Shown piece after piece: positions 1 to 6,288 of a stretch of DNA of 7,547 bases (position 1 is the stretch's first letter; the number at the start of each line of letters is the position of its first letter). This DNA is from Thermodesulfobacteriaceae bacterium (GTDB taxonomy: Bacteria > Desulfobacterota > Dissulfuribacteria > Dissulfuribacterales > UBA3076). The DNA lies in the NCBI GenBank assembly GCA_012961845.1, contig DTYO01000051.1, positions 1 to 7,547 on the forward strand, written 5' to 3'. Made by a program: the position numbers and the translations under genes. The notes under the pieces were generated by a model. That model did not search any database. It worked only from the letters and a program-made list of their open reading frames with translations, and was not told the DNA's origin.

Positions 1-65
1 CAAGTGGCTAAGGCGACGGTCCGCAAAACCGTTATTCCCCGGTTCGAGTCCGGGCGCCGCCTCCA
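1..65 (+). tRNA. tRNA-Cys (GCA), 5' part cut by window edge
   Basis: This is the 3' part of a cysteine tRNA; the 5' acceptor strand and the first half of the D arm lie outside the window. The anticodon stem is ACGGT (16-20) paired with ACCGT (28-32), enclosing the 7-base loop CCGCAAA with anticodon GCA at 23-25. The T stem CCCGG/CCGGG (38-42, 50-54) encloses the canonical loop TTCGAGT. The acceptor 3' strand is 55-61, followed by discriminator T62 and an encoded CCA at 63-65. U73 is a known identity element of tRNA-Cys and supports the assignment. The base at position 33, just 5' of the anticodon, is C22 instead of the near-universal U, which is unusual. Confidence 0.95.
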
Positions 66-153
66 GTGTCTCGCCTCGTTCAAGAGCAGCCGCAAGCAAA
101 TCAAACGACATCTGTAGCATACATCCTGTCCCGTGGCCGCCTGTATCACTCCT

Positions 154-363
154 TTATGAATTGATCATATTTCCGGTTATCTCCTGTTGCAACTTATCAC
201 AGGCCCAGAAAGAAATCATCCGATAAATGGACATATGAAATTCCCTGGCGCCAAATTCACATAGGAACTTGAAAAACAGTTGCTGGGATAATTGGCTGGT
301 GTTTTCATTTTGAATCTGAGCGAGTATATTCAAAAATCTGTCAGAGGTTTGCAGGGCAGGCAA
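154..363 (-). CDS. Doubtful 69-codon hypothetical ORF
   Basis: I do not recognise this product. It would begin with TTG, directly preceded in frame by a TGA and with a second in-frame stop a few codons further up, and there is no Shine-Dalgarno sequence. The predicted 69 residues have a believable soluble-protein composition (motifs such as RFLNILAQIQNEN and LSQQLFFKF) without membrane segments or recognisable catalytic residues. It could be the decayed C-terminal remnant of a longer gene, or simply a chance open frame. The absence of a start signal is the main reason for low confidence. Homologues extending upstream across the stops would turn this into a pseudogene call. Confidence 0.18.
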   Translation of the reverse strand: MPALQTSDRFLNILAQIQNENTSQLSQQLFFKFLCEFGAREFHMSIYRMISFWACDKLQQEITGNMINS

Positions 364-411
364 TCATCCAGGAAGAAAAAGGGTAACTCATAAGTGGCAA
401 AAATGCGCCTG

Positions 412-461
412 TCTGATGCAGCTTCGTAATTTGCATCTGCTCCCAGGAGGGGCATCAGATG
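412..461 (+). promoter_or_regulatory. Competing inverted repeats in trkA leader
   Basis: Three pairings compete here. TCTGATGC (412-419) pairs perfectly with GCATCAGA (452-459). GATGCA (415-420) pairs with TGCATC (432-437). CATCTG (434-439) pairs with CAGATG (456-461). They cannot all form at once, a layout seen in conditional leaders. An 8-codon ATG ORF (403-429) overlaps the first arm but lacks a good ribosome site. AGGAGGGG (445-452) is a strong ribosome-site match six bases before ATG at 459, which opens only the two-codon frame ATG-AAT-TGA. No T-tract terminator follows. A regulatory role is inference. Confidence 0.3.
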
Positions 462-553
462 AATTGAAGGCGTAGTTCCTGAACTCTGACCGTCCTCCTG
501 CGCTGGCAGGTGCGATACTATGTGAGCAGATACAAAACAAGGAAGAGACGTAA

Positions 554-1900
554 ATGCGGATAGTAGTAATAGGGGCAGGAGAAGTCGGGCGGCACCTTTG
601 CCAGCAGCTCTCCATGGAAGATCATGAAGTCATTCTGATTGATCGAAATGCTGATCATCTGCGCAGGGTGGAGCGTGATCTCAACATCCTGGCCATCGAA
701 GGCAATGGCGCGTCATACCGTATCCTTGGAAAGGCCGGCCTTTCCAAGGCAGATCTTTTCATAGCAGTGACAGATATAGATGAGGTGAACCTCATCGCAT
801 GTATAATAGCAAAGGAATATGGTGTCAGGCGGAGGGTGGCCAGGGTCAAGAGCGAAGAATACCTGTCGGAGGGCTCGCCCCTGAAGGAGCAGAGTTTGGG
901 GATAGACCTTCTGATCAATCCGGATCAGGTCATGGCTCAGGAGATCCTGCGGATAAGCGCTGTGTCAGAGGCATTTGAGGTTGTGGATTTTGCTCATGGG
1001 GAAGTAGTCCTCGTGGGATATCAGCTGAAGGAGGACAATCCGGTATGCGGTGCTTCCCTGGCGGAACTCAAGGATCTTAAAGGCCTGTATGACTTCGTGA
1101 TTGTAGCAATTGTTCGTGATGGTGAGACTCTTATCCCCCGGGGCAGCGATGTTGTCCAGCAGGGAGACAGGATATATCTGGTGGTGCGCAGAAATGACAC
1201 GGGGGCAGTGGAAGAGCTGCTCAATCTTAAAAGCATTGCCCCGCAGAAGGTGTTTATTATTGGTGGCGGCCAGGTCGGCTACAGAGTCGCAAGAGGGCTG
1301 GAACAGCAGAAGATTGATGTGGCAGTGGTTGAATCAAATGCTCGCAGGTGTGAATATCTTGCAGAACACCTCAAGGATGCCATCGTTCTGAATTTTGATG
1401 GGCTTGATGCCCAGGATCTGCTGGCCGAGGGAATAGAGTCGGCAGATCTCCTCATTGCAGTTACCGAGGGGGATACCACCAACATACTTGCCAGCCTGCT
1501 TGCAAAACATCACGGGGCACAGAAATGCATAACCCGCATAAGTCGGCCTGACTTCATTCCCCTGCTGGGAAAACTGGGAATCGATATAGCTCTCAGCAGG
1601 AGGCTTGTGGCGGCAAATATGATACTCCGTTTCGTGAGAAGGGGTGGCATCCTCTCGGCTGCTTCGCTCCTGGGCAGTGATGCAGAAGTGGTGGAGTGCG
1701 TGGTGTCGGAGCGGTGGGGATACACCGACAAGCCACTCAAGGCTATAGAGTTCTCGGTAGACGTGAATGTAGGGGCAGTGGTCAGAAAGGGAGACGTGAT
1801 AATTCCTTCAGGAGACACGGTAATCAGGGCAGGTGACAGGCTGATAATCTTCAGTCTTAAAAAAGCGGTTTCTACTGTTGAGCAACTGCTCACTTCCTGA
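554..1900 (+). CDS. trkA: Trk potassium uptake system NAD-binding protein TrkA
   Basis: TrkA is the cytoplasmic, nucleotide-binding regulatory subunit that gates the TrkH/TrkG potassium channel. At 448 residues the product has the usual full length and the family's duplicated arrangement: RCK-N (about 1-125), RCK-C (about 140-225), RCK-N (about 232-355), RCK-C (about 370-448). Both Rossmann glycine motifs are intact, GAGEVG at 7-12 and GGGQVG at 237-242. Acidic residues after the second strand, D30 and E260, are where NAD(H) ribose would bind. The ATG at 554 has GGAAGAG at 541-547, six bases upstream, which fixes the start. No trkH is visible in the window, so the membrane partner must be encoded elsewhere. 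The gene appears to lead the plus-strand series. Family assignment is secure. Confidence 0.96.
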   Translation: MRIVVIGAGEVGRHLCQQLSMEDHEVILIDRNADHLRRVERDLNILAIEGNGASYRILGKAGLSKADLFIAVTDIDEVNLIACIIAKEYGVRRRVARVKSEEYLSEGSPLKEQSLGIDLLINPDQVMAQEILRISAVSEAFEVVDFAHGEVVLVGYQLKEDNPVCGASLAELKDLKGLYDFVIVAIVRDGETLIPRGSDVVQQGDRIYLVVRRNDTGAVEELLNLKSIAPQKVFIIGGGQVGYRVARGLEQQKIDVAVVESNARRCEYLAEHLKDAIVLNFDGLDAQDLLAEGIESADLLIAVTEGDTTNILASLLAKHHGAQKCITRISRPDFIPLLGKLGIDIALSRRLVAANMILRFVRRGGILSAASLLGSDAEVVECVVSERWGYTDKPLKAIEFSVDVNVGAVVRKGDVIIPSGDTVIRAGDRLIIFSLKKAVSTVEQLLTS

Positions 1901-1919
1901 CGTGAGAACGGACTAGATC

Positions 1920-2219
1920 ATGGCGATTATGGAAATAGGCGTGGTTCCCATCGGGACCGGTTCCACCAGTGTGGGCGAATTTGTTGTGAAGATGCACGAG
2001 TTTCTGATGGAAAAGGGTATTCCCCATGAGCTTACCGACATGGGTACGAACATTGAAGGTGACATGGGACAGCTCCTGGAGATAGCAGGAGCCCTCCATG
2101 AAGTACCCTTTTCCATGGGAGCACAGCGGGTCTATACAGTGATAAAAATAGACGACAGGAGGGACAGAGAGGTCCATCTGGGCTCCAAGAAGGAATCCGT
2201 ACAGGAGAGGACCGGATGA
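1920..2219 (+). CDS. MTH1187 / YqgV-type thiamine-binding family protein
   Basis: This is a small (99 aa) single-domain protein of the MTH1187/UPF0045 family (thiamine-binding domain, PF01910), a ferredoxin-like alpha/beta fold that forms oligomers. The opening MEIGVVPIGTGSTSVGEFV, the segment ELTDMGTNIEGDM and the late VYTVIKIDDRRD match the family pattern in order, and the length is typical. Some members bind thiamine or related ligands; the physiological role remains poorly defined, so binding is family knowledge and not shown here. It starts 19 bases after trkA with only a weak purine-rich region upstream, suggesting read-through from trkA. Its TGA overlaps the ATG of the next small gene as ATGA, an arrangement typical of translational coupling. 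A second ATG at codon 4 (1929) is an alternative start. Confidence 0.9.
   Translation: MAIMEIGVVPIGTGSTSVGEFVVKMHEFLMEKGIPHELTDMGTNIEGDMGQLLEIAGALHEVPFSMGAQRVYTVIKIDDRRDREVHLGSKKESVQERTG
2203..2210 (+). promoter_or_regulatory. Ribosome-binding site of the CXXC peptide gene
   Basis: AGGAGAGG lies five bases before the ATG at 2216, inside the end of the thiamine-binding gene. It is one of the strongest such sites in the window and argues that the 44-codon frame it serves is genuinely translated. Confidence 0.7.
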
Positions 2220-2350
2220 AAAGATATGTTCCTCTGATAGTTACGGCTGTCTGCCTTTTCCTGACAGGATTCGGAATATGGGCGGGAGATGCGGCAGAGG
2301 TCTGGCGGTATGGTGTCACGCTGTGTCTGAGCTGCATTGGAATCGGTTAG
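2216..2350 (+). CDS. CD1871A-like small membrane CXXC peptide (44 aa)
   Basis: This short gene is easily missed. The product is 44 residues: a basic start (MKRY), one hydrophobic segment at about 5-23, a short polar stretch (GDAAEVWRYG) and an extreme C-terminal end CLSCIGIG with the CXXC pair at C37 and C40. Size, topology and the CxxCIGIG ending match, from memory, the small CXXC proteins typified by Clostridioides difficile CD1871A, which also sit beside a 4Fe-4S membrane protein gene. Support for translation is good: a strong ribosome site at 2203-2210, ATGA overlap with the upstream gene, and a stop (TAG) directly abutting the ATG of the polyferredoxin at 2351. It likely works with that neighbour, for example as a thiol or metal-binding partner, but the function is unknown. 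A broken larger gene is less likely given the intact signals. Confidence 0.85.
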   Translation: MKRYVPLIVTAVCLFLTGFGIWAGDAAEVWRYGVTLCLSCIGIG

Positions 2351-3238
2351 ATGGAACGTAAGCGCAGGTTGAGCCAGTACCTGTTTGCCGTTCTGGCAAA
2401 CGCCTACTTCCTTTTTCCATGGAACGGCCTGATATACCAAGGGGGCCTGAAAAAGGTCTGTTTTCCGGGCCTGAATTGTTATTCGTGTCCTGCTGCAACA
2501 ATGTCGTGTCCGCTGGGTGCTCTCCAGAATTTCTTCGCTACACTGAGGCCGGGCCTTAGGATGGGGCTGTTCCAGACAGGTGCCTATGTTATCGGCAGCC
2601 TAGGGCTGGTCGGTTCGTTCATGGGCCGGATGCCGTGCGGATGGATATGTCCTTTCGGTCTTGTTCAGGATCTCATTTACAAGCTTCCCGTACCCAAGAT
2701 CAACCTGTGGAAAGGCTTGAAGATGGGCCCTTATATATTTCTCTGTGCATTTGTCTTCGTGCTTCCGCTGTTTGCAGTTGATGAATTCGGTTATGGATCG
2801 ACCTGGTTCTGCAAATACATATGCCCGGCCGGTAGTCTGGAAGCTGGAATCCCCTTGTTATTGATGGACAAGGAGCTGCGTAGTGCAGCAGGCTGGCTTT
2901 TTGTACATAAAATGACCATTCTTGCCGTATTCATGATCATGTTTTCAATTGTATCCAGACCATTCTGCCGCGTTGTATGTCCTCTGGGTGCCTTGTTCGG
3001 GCTGTTCAACAGGTGGAGCTGGCTGCAGTTGAAATTTCATCCTGATCGGTGTTTACAGTGCAGGGCATGCAGGACAATCTGTCCTACAGACGTGTCTTTT
3101 TACAATGGGACGGATGCATTGAATTCAGGAACATGTATCCGCTGCCTCAGATGCCTTTCAATCTGTCCTACCGGTGCCGTTTCCATTCATTTCACGCCGG
3201 TGTTATCAGGTGAAAAAAACGAGATAAAGATCTGCTGA
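2351..3238 (+). CDS. NapH/YccM-type membrane polyferredoxin, 4Fe-4S binding
   Basis: This 295-residue integral membrane iron-sulfur protein should pass electrons at the cytoplasmic membrane. An early hydrophobic stretch precedes C43-x2-C46-x6-C53. Membrane-edge CxxxCP motifs follow at C96/C100 (CGWICP), C154/C158 (CKYICP) and C206/C210 (CRVVCP), the signature of the NapH/MauN/RdxA-like group. Two complete 4Fe-4S sets of the form CxxCxxCxxxCP close the protein: C234, C237, C240, C244 and C262, C265, C268, C272. Hydrophobic segments lie at about 70-93, 122-142 and 182-202. The start ATG touches the stop of the CXXC peptide and has only a weak ribosome site, so translation probably reinitiates from the peptide gene. 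The electron donor and acceptor are not in the window. Specific assignment as NapH is not justified because no nap genes are present. Confidence 0.92.
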   Translation: MERKRRLSQYLFAVLANAYFLFPWNGLIYQGGLKKVCFPGLNCYSCPAATMSCPLGALQNFFATLRPGLRMGLFQTGAYVIGSLGLVGSFMGRMPCGWICPFGLVQDLIYKLPVPKINLWKGLKMGPYIFLCAFVFVLPLFAVDEFGYGSTWFCKYICPAGSLEAGIPLLLMDKELRSAAGWLFVHKMTILAVFMIMFSIVSRPFCRVVCPLGALFGLFNRWSWLQLKFHPDRCLQCRACRTICPTDVSFYNGTDALNSGTCIRCLRCLSICPTGAVSIHFTPVLSGEKNEIKIC

Positions 3239-3261
3239 AAAGGATATTTTCCGTTCAGCAG
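3232..3261 (+). promoter_or_regulatory. Hairpin at polyferredoxin stop, abutting rdgB ribosome site
   Basis: CTGCTGAA (3232-3239) pairs perfectly with TTCAGCAG (3254-3261), and within the loop GGA (3242-3244) can pair with TCC (3250-3252), giving about 11 pairs around a small internal loop. The polyferredoxin TGA lies in the left arm, and the purine-rich rdgB ribosome site GGGAGAAGAG (3261-3270) begins at the last stem base. No T tract follows, so it is not a standard terminator. It may tune rdgB translation or protect or process the transcript; this is inference. Confidence 0.4.
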
Positions 3262-3276
3262 GGAGAAGAGATTGAT

Positions 3277-3885
3277 ATGCAGGAAAAAGTAATACTTGCC
3301 ACCCGAAACCCTGGAAAAGTGAAGGAAATGCGTTCCATTCTTGCTGATTTCGGACTGGAAGTAGTATCTCTTGACGATATTCGGGATGTGCCTCATGTGG
3401 AAGAGGATGGAGAGACATTTTACGAAAATGCCCTGAAGAAGGCGAGGGTCATTGCAAAGGCCACAGGGATCATGGCTCTGGCAGATGATTCGGGGCTCGA
3501 AGTGGATTACCTGGATGGTGCGCCCGGAGTCTATTCGGCCAGATATTCAGGAGAGCATGCCACTGATAAATCCAACAACAGCAAACTTCTCTCGGACCTG
3601 CAGGGGGTTCCATCCGGGAAAAGAAATGCGCGGTTCAGATGTGTCATGGTACTCTTCCATCCGTCCGGCAGATGGATCAGTGCAGAAGGTGCCTGCGAGG
3701 GAGAAATAGCTCAAAGTCCTGCAGGTGAATATGGTTTTGGTTATGATCCGGTGTTTTTTATCCCGTCACTGGGGAAGACAATGGCTCAGCTTACCAGGGA
3801 AGAAAAAAACAGTCTCAGCCACAGGGGAGAGGCCCTGTCCAGGCTGAAGGAACTGCTGCCGGATTTTCTGGATTCGATACAGTAA
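3277..3885 (+). CDS. rdgB: XTP/dITP diphosphatase (RdgB/HAM1 family)
   Basis: This cytoplasmic enzyme hydrolyses non-canonical purine triphosphates (XTP, dITP, ITP) to the monophosphate and pyrophosphate, keeping deaminated purines out of nucleic acids. The 202-residue length is typical. Family motifs appear in order: the N-terminal substrate loop ATRNPGKVKE (T9, N11, K14), FYENALKKA, the metal/catalytic segment ADDSGLEVD (D70, D71), GVYSARYSG, FGYDPVFF (154-161) and the C-terminal SHRGEAL (S181, H182, R183) that contacts the base. The ATG at 3277 follows GGGAGAAGAG at a good distance. It lies 38 bases after the polyferredoxin and is probably cotranscribed, though a hairpin separates them. 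No key residue is missing, so I expect an active enzyme. Confidence 0.96.
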   Translation: MQEKVILATRNPGKVKEMRSILADFGLEVVSLDDIRDVPHVEEDGETFYENALKKARVIAKATGIMALADDSGLEVDYLDGAPGVYSARYSGEHATDKSNNSKLLSDLQGVPSGKRNARFRCVMVLFHPSGRWISAEGACEGEIAQSPAGEYGFGYDPVFFIPSLGKTMAQLTREEKNSLSHRGEALSRLKELLPDFLDSIQ

Positions 3886-3899
3886 ACAGTTTTCATGTC

Positions 3900-3905
3900 A
3901 GGAGG
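3900..3905 (+). promoter_or_regulatory. Ribosome-binding site deciding the SLOG-like start
   Basis: AGGAGG lies ten bases upstream of ATG 3916, and a second purine run (AGGAA, 3911-3915) touches that ATG. The earlier in-frame ATG at 3895 has no purine-rich sequence before it and would place AGGAGG inside the coding region, so 3916 is the preferred start. Confidence 0.6.
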
Positions 3906-3915
3906 AATACAGGAA

Positions 3916-4485
3916 ATGGTTGATTGCTCACAGTACACACTTTTCAGTGGAGGCCTAAAGGGTGCTGAAGCGGAATTTGGGAAGAATGCCGAGGTCTGGG
4001 GAGTTCAGGAGGTAAACTTTTCATTCAAGGGACATGACATGGAGCGCGGGAAGGATGTACGGGTGTTGACCGAGGCGGAGCTCAAGCAGGGGGATATCAG
4101 CATGGAAATCGTTTCGAAGAGGATGCACCGTACATATGCCGAGGCGGAAAAAATACGCCGGGTCATCCAGTCGCTTTTTCACGTGGTAAACAGCGGTCAT
4201 CAGGTGTTTGCAGTGGGCTGGATACGGGAGGATGGTACCGTCAAGGGGGGCACGGGCTGGGCAGTAGAGCTTGCCAAGCTTTTCAACAGACCGCTCAGTG
4301 TCTATGATCAGGGAAAAAATCAGTGGTTTACCTGGAAAGATCATGAATGGGTCACTGATACACCAGTGATCCAGTACGATACCTTTTGCGGAACAGGGAC
4401 CAGGTATCTGACAGATGAAGGCCGCAGAGCCATTCGTGAACTCTTCGAGCGTTCATTTGGTCCACCTCCTGAAAATAAGGTGTAG
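3916..4485 (+). CDS. SLOG/Rossmann-like putative nucleotide-binding protein, function unknown
   Basis: Taking the ATG at 3916, the product is 189 aa (196 aa from the alternative ATG at 3895). It opens with strand-loop YTLFSGGLKGAEAEFG (SGGxKGA at 11-17), typical of the SLOG superfamily of Rossmann folds that includes the LOG, DprA and TIGR00725-like groups. The middle carries FAVGWIREDG (98-107), then KGGTGWAVELA (110-120), which resembles the phosphate-binding GGxGT loop, then VYDQGKNQWFTW (129-140) and CGTGTRYL (158-165). I recognise the pattern of uncharacterised proteins sharing the GGTGWAV, FDQ and GTR blocks, but know no proven function. SLOG proteins often bind or process nucleotides, which fits proximity to rdgB, though that link is inference. 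No membrane segment or signal peptide is seen. It lies between rdgB (30 bases) and the CobD-like gene (9 bases), probably cotranscribed. Confidence 0.8.
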   Translation: MVDCSQYTLFSGGLKGAEAEFGKNAEVWGVQEVNFSFKGHDMERGKDVRVLTEAELKQGDISMEIVSKRMHRTYAEAEKIRRVIQSLFHVVNSGHQVFAVGWIREDGTVKGGTGWAVELAKLFNRPLSVYDQGKNQWFTWKDHEWVTDTPVIQYDTFCGTGTRYLTDEGRRAIRELFERSFGPPPENKV

Positions 4486-4494
4486 GGGGCTGCC

Positions 4495-5574
4495 ATGCTG
4501 CACGGCCACGGCGGAGATGTATATTCTCTGGCAAAAGAGATTGGCGGATCTCCAGACAGTATTCTCGACTTCAGCAGCAATGTCAGCCCATTGCCCCTTC
4601 CTAAAGGTCTGGATGAGGTGCTGATTTCAAGGCTCAGCGAAATCAGATGCCTCCCGGAGGTGGACAGCCGCGGGGTGCGGGAGACTCTTGCACAGAGATA
4701 CGGGATGTCTCCGGACCAGTTTCTGGTGGGGAGCGGAACTACAGAATGGATATTCAGCCTTCCCAGGATACTGTCACCTGGAAAGGTGATAATTCCGCTG
4801 CCTACTTATGCAGACTATGCAGATGCGGCCAGGCTGGCATCGTGTGAGATAGAGACTGCAGGCCCTTGGCCTGAAGCGGGTTCCGGCACCGACCAGGATA
4901 TCCTTGGCACCCTTTCCGGATCTGCCTCTAGTGGCAGCCTGGTTTTCTGGTGCAATCCCAACAATCCCACAGGAAGATTTATATCGCCTGATCTGCTGTA
5001 CAGGGTCATAAAGGAATCACACGAAACAACCTGGGTAATAGACGAATCATATGCCCCCTTTTTAGGACCCGATCATGAGAGTTCCCTGATAGCAAGGGGG
5101 GTGCCATCCAATCTGGTACTGCTGAGATCCTGCTCGAAAATATATGGTATCCCAGGGCTGAGACTGGGATATCTTGCAGGAAGTGTTGCTCTGGTGGCTG
5201 AACTGGCTGATCAGGCCAGACCTTGGTCGGTGAACCGTCTGGCGCAGATTGCTGGGGAATATTTGCTGGCCGGGCAGGATTATGAACAGGAGGTCAGGGA
5301 CTATTGCATGAGGGAAAAACAGAGACTTCTGATGGAGCTGGAATGCTGTTCGTTTCTTGAACCTCTGAAGGGCAGCACCCATTTTATCCTGTTCAGGGTC
5401 CATAAACCATGGACAGCCGCGGAATTGACCCGGTCTCTCAGAAAAAAAAGTATTATAATAAGAGATTGCGGCAATTTTGTGGGCCTGGATGGAGAATACA
5501 TAAGGATCAGCCTCAGAGACAAGGCAGGCAATGACAGGCTGGTGGAGGCCATCAAGACCTTGGAGACAAGATGA
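4495..5574 (+). CDS. cobD: CobD/HisC-type PLP-dependent aminotransferase-fold enzyme
   Basis: This is a fold-type I PLP enzyme of the histidinol-phosphate aminotransferase group, 359 aa. The N-terminal HGHGGDVYSLA and DFSSNVSPLPLP blocks and the late RPWSVNRLAQIAG are those of CobD, L-threonine-O-3-phosphate decarboxylase, which makes aminopropanol phosphate for the cobalamin nucleotide loop. Active-site elements are intact: NPNNPTG (154-160, N157), D183 in VIDESYAPF, Schiff-base lysine K215 in SCSKIYGIPGLRLGY, R223, and R337 in IRISLR for substrate phosphate or carboxylate. The ATG at 4495 has GGGGG (4485-4489) upstream. No other cobalamin gene is in the window, so a HisC-like aminotransferase remains possible and the symbol is provisional. 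The gene ends 63 bases before convergent motB, with no obvious bidirectional terminator between them. Confidence 0.82.
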   Translation: MLHGHGGDVYSLAKEIGGSPDSILDFSSNVSPLPLPKGLDEVLISRLSEIRCLPEVDSRGVRETLAQRYGMSPDQFLVGSGTTEWIFSLPRILSPGKVIIPLPTYADYADAARLASCEIETAGPWPEAGSGTDQDILGTLSGSASSGSLVFWCNPNNPTGRFISPDLLYRVIKESHETTWVIDESYAPFLGPDHESSLIARGVPSNLVLLRSCSKIYGIPGLRLGYLAGSVALVAELADQARPWSVNRLAQIAGEYLLAGQDYEQEVRDYCMREKQRLLMELECCSFLEPLKGSTHFILFRVHKPWTAAELTRSLRKKSIIIRDCGNFVGLDGEYIRISLRDKAGNDRLVEAIKTLETR

Positions 5575-5637
5575 TACCTGATGTTCTTGAGCGGTCATGT
5601 GAATCTAGGGGCCATCGGGGATGGAATGAAGAAGGAT

Positions 5638-6288
5638 CTAAGTGCGGTGTGCCGGCCTGAGTATCAATTCCACCCTTCTGTTGGCAGCCCTGTGTTCCAC
5701 AGTGTCATTAGGGAAGACGGGATGGAGCTCGCCCAGACCCTGCATCCTGAGTCTGGTTGGTGCAATACCATGGTCAACCAGTATGTTTGATACCGAAATG
5801 GCACGTGCAACGGAGAGCTCGAAGTTGGAATCCCAGCGTCCGCCGGTTGTTACAGGGGTGTTGTCAGTGTGGCCGAGTATTTCTATATCGTAGCCGGTTT
5901 CACGGCTTAATATCGGGGCCAGTCTCTTGAGGGTGGCTTTTCCAGAGGCAGTTAAACCTGCTTCTCCGGGGGTAAATGCAACGGAATCCCGAAGCACGAT
6001 AACAACTGCCTCGTCCCTGACTTCTGCCGGTGTGAATTCAAGCACTGAATTGTGGAGGTCTTTGACTGCTGTTCCGGCAGGGACCTGACTGACGGGAATA
6101 TTATTCCTGCCGGTCAGCATGGTGAACCATACCAGGCAGAAGATGAGCAGCATGGACATGATGTCGCCCAGGGTGATCAGCCAGAGGGAATCGTCTCCTC
6201 CTTCGGTATCAGGCTGTGAATTGAAAGAACGCCACCTGCCGAGGTTGCTGCCTGCACTGAATTCTCTATTGATTCGTTCCGGCTTCAT
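5638..6288 (-). CDS. motB: MotB-like stator protein with OmpA peptidoglycan-binding domain
   Basis: This 216-residue protein has the MotB plan: a polar N-terminus, one membrane helix at about 35-58 (LWLITLGDIMSMLLIFCLVWF) with the proton- or sodium-carrying aspartate at D42, a short linker, and a C-terminal OmpA-like domain (about 95-212). The peptidoglycan-binding motif is GHTDNTPV (139-146) followed by the FELSVARA helix and a final RRVELIL. It is shorter than E. coli MotB (about 308 aa), mainly in the linker. The start ATG overlaps the motA stop (ATGA), indicating coupled synthesis, and GGAAAG lies upstream within motA. With MotA it would form the A5B2 stator that anchors to the wall and powers rotation. 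No flagellar gene is adjacent, so a non-flagellar rotary role cannot be excluded. Confidence 0.92.
   Translation of the reverse strand: MKPERINREFSAGSNLGRWRSFNSQPDTEGGDDSLWLITLGDIMSMLLIFCLVWFTMLTGRNNIPVSQVPAGTAVKDLHNSVLEFTPAEVRDEAVVIVLRDSVAFTPGEAGLTASGKATLKRLAPILSRETGYDIEILGHTDNTPVTTGGRWDSNFELSVARAISVSNILVDHGIAPTRLRMQGLGELHPVFPNDTVEHRAANRRVELILRPAHRT

Larger units (their letters stand above)
66..553. other. Intergenic region between tRNA-Cys and trkA
   Basis: These 488 bases contain no convincing gene. The half next to the tRNA is relatively A+T rich and shows no clear hairpin plus T-tract terminator. A minus-strand ORF of 69 codons (154-363) is listed separately as doubtful. The part nearer trkA holds several inverted repeats (412-461), a small CCTGC/GCAGG hairpin (497-510) and the trkA ribosome-binding site (541-547). 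I see no confident sigma-70 or sigma-54 promoter; TACTAT at 516-521 resembles a -10 box but has no well-spaced -35. Confidence 0.6.

Noticed and set aside
497..510. CCTGC-GCTG-GCAGG hairpin as a terminator
   Set aside because: Only five pairs and no T tract on either strand.
1510..1893. 127-codon open frame on the minus strand
   Set aside because: It is antisense to the second RCK half of trkA and is Ser/Thr-rich low-information sequence typical of a shadow frame.
2351..3238. Specific assignment as NapH of periplasmic nitrate reductase
   Set aside because: The fold and cysteine pattern fit the wider group, but no nap genes are present and the neighbour is a CXXC peptide.
4021..4344. 107-codon open frame on the minus strand
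   Set aside because: It is antisense to the SLOG-like gene, with no ribosome site or recognisable motif.
5062..5598. 178-codon open frame on the minus strand
   Set aside because: It lies wholly opposite the CobD-like gene, whose PLP active-site motifs are intact; the antisense product has no recognisable domain.
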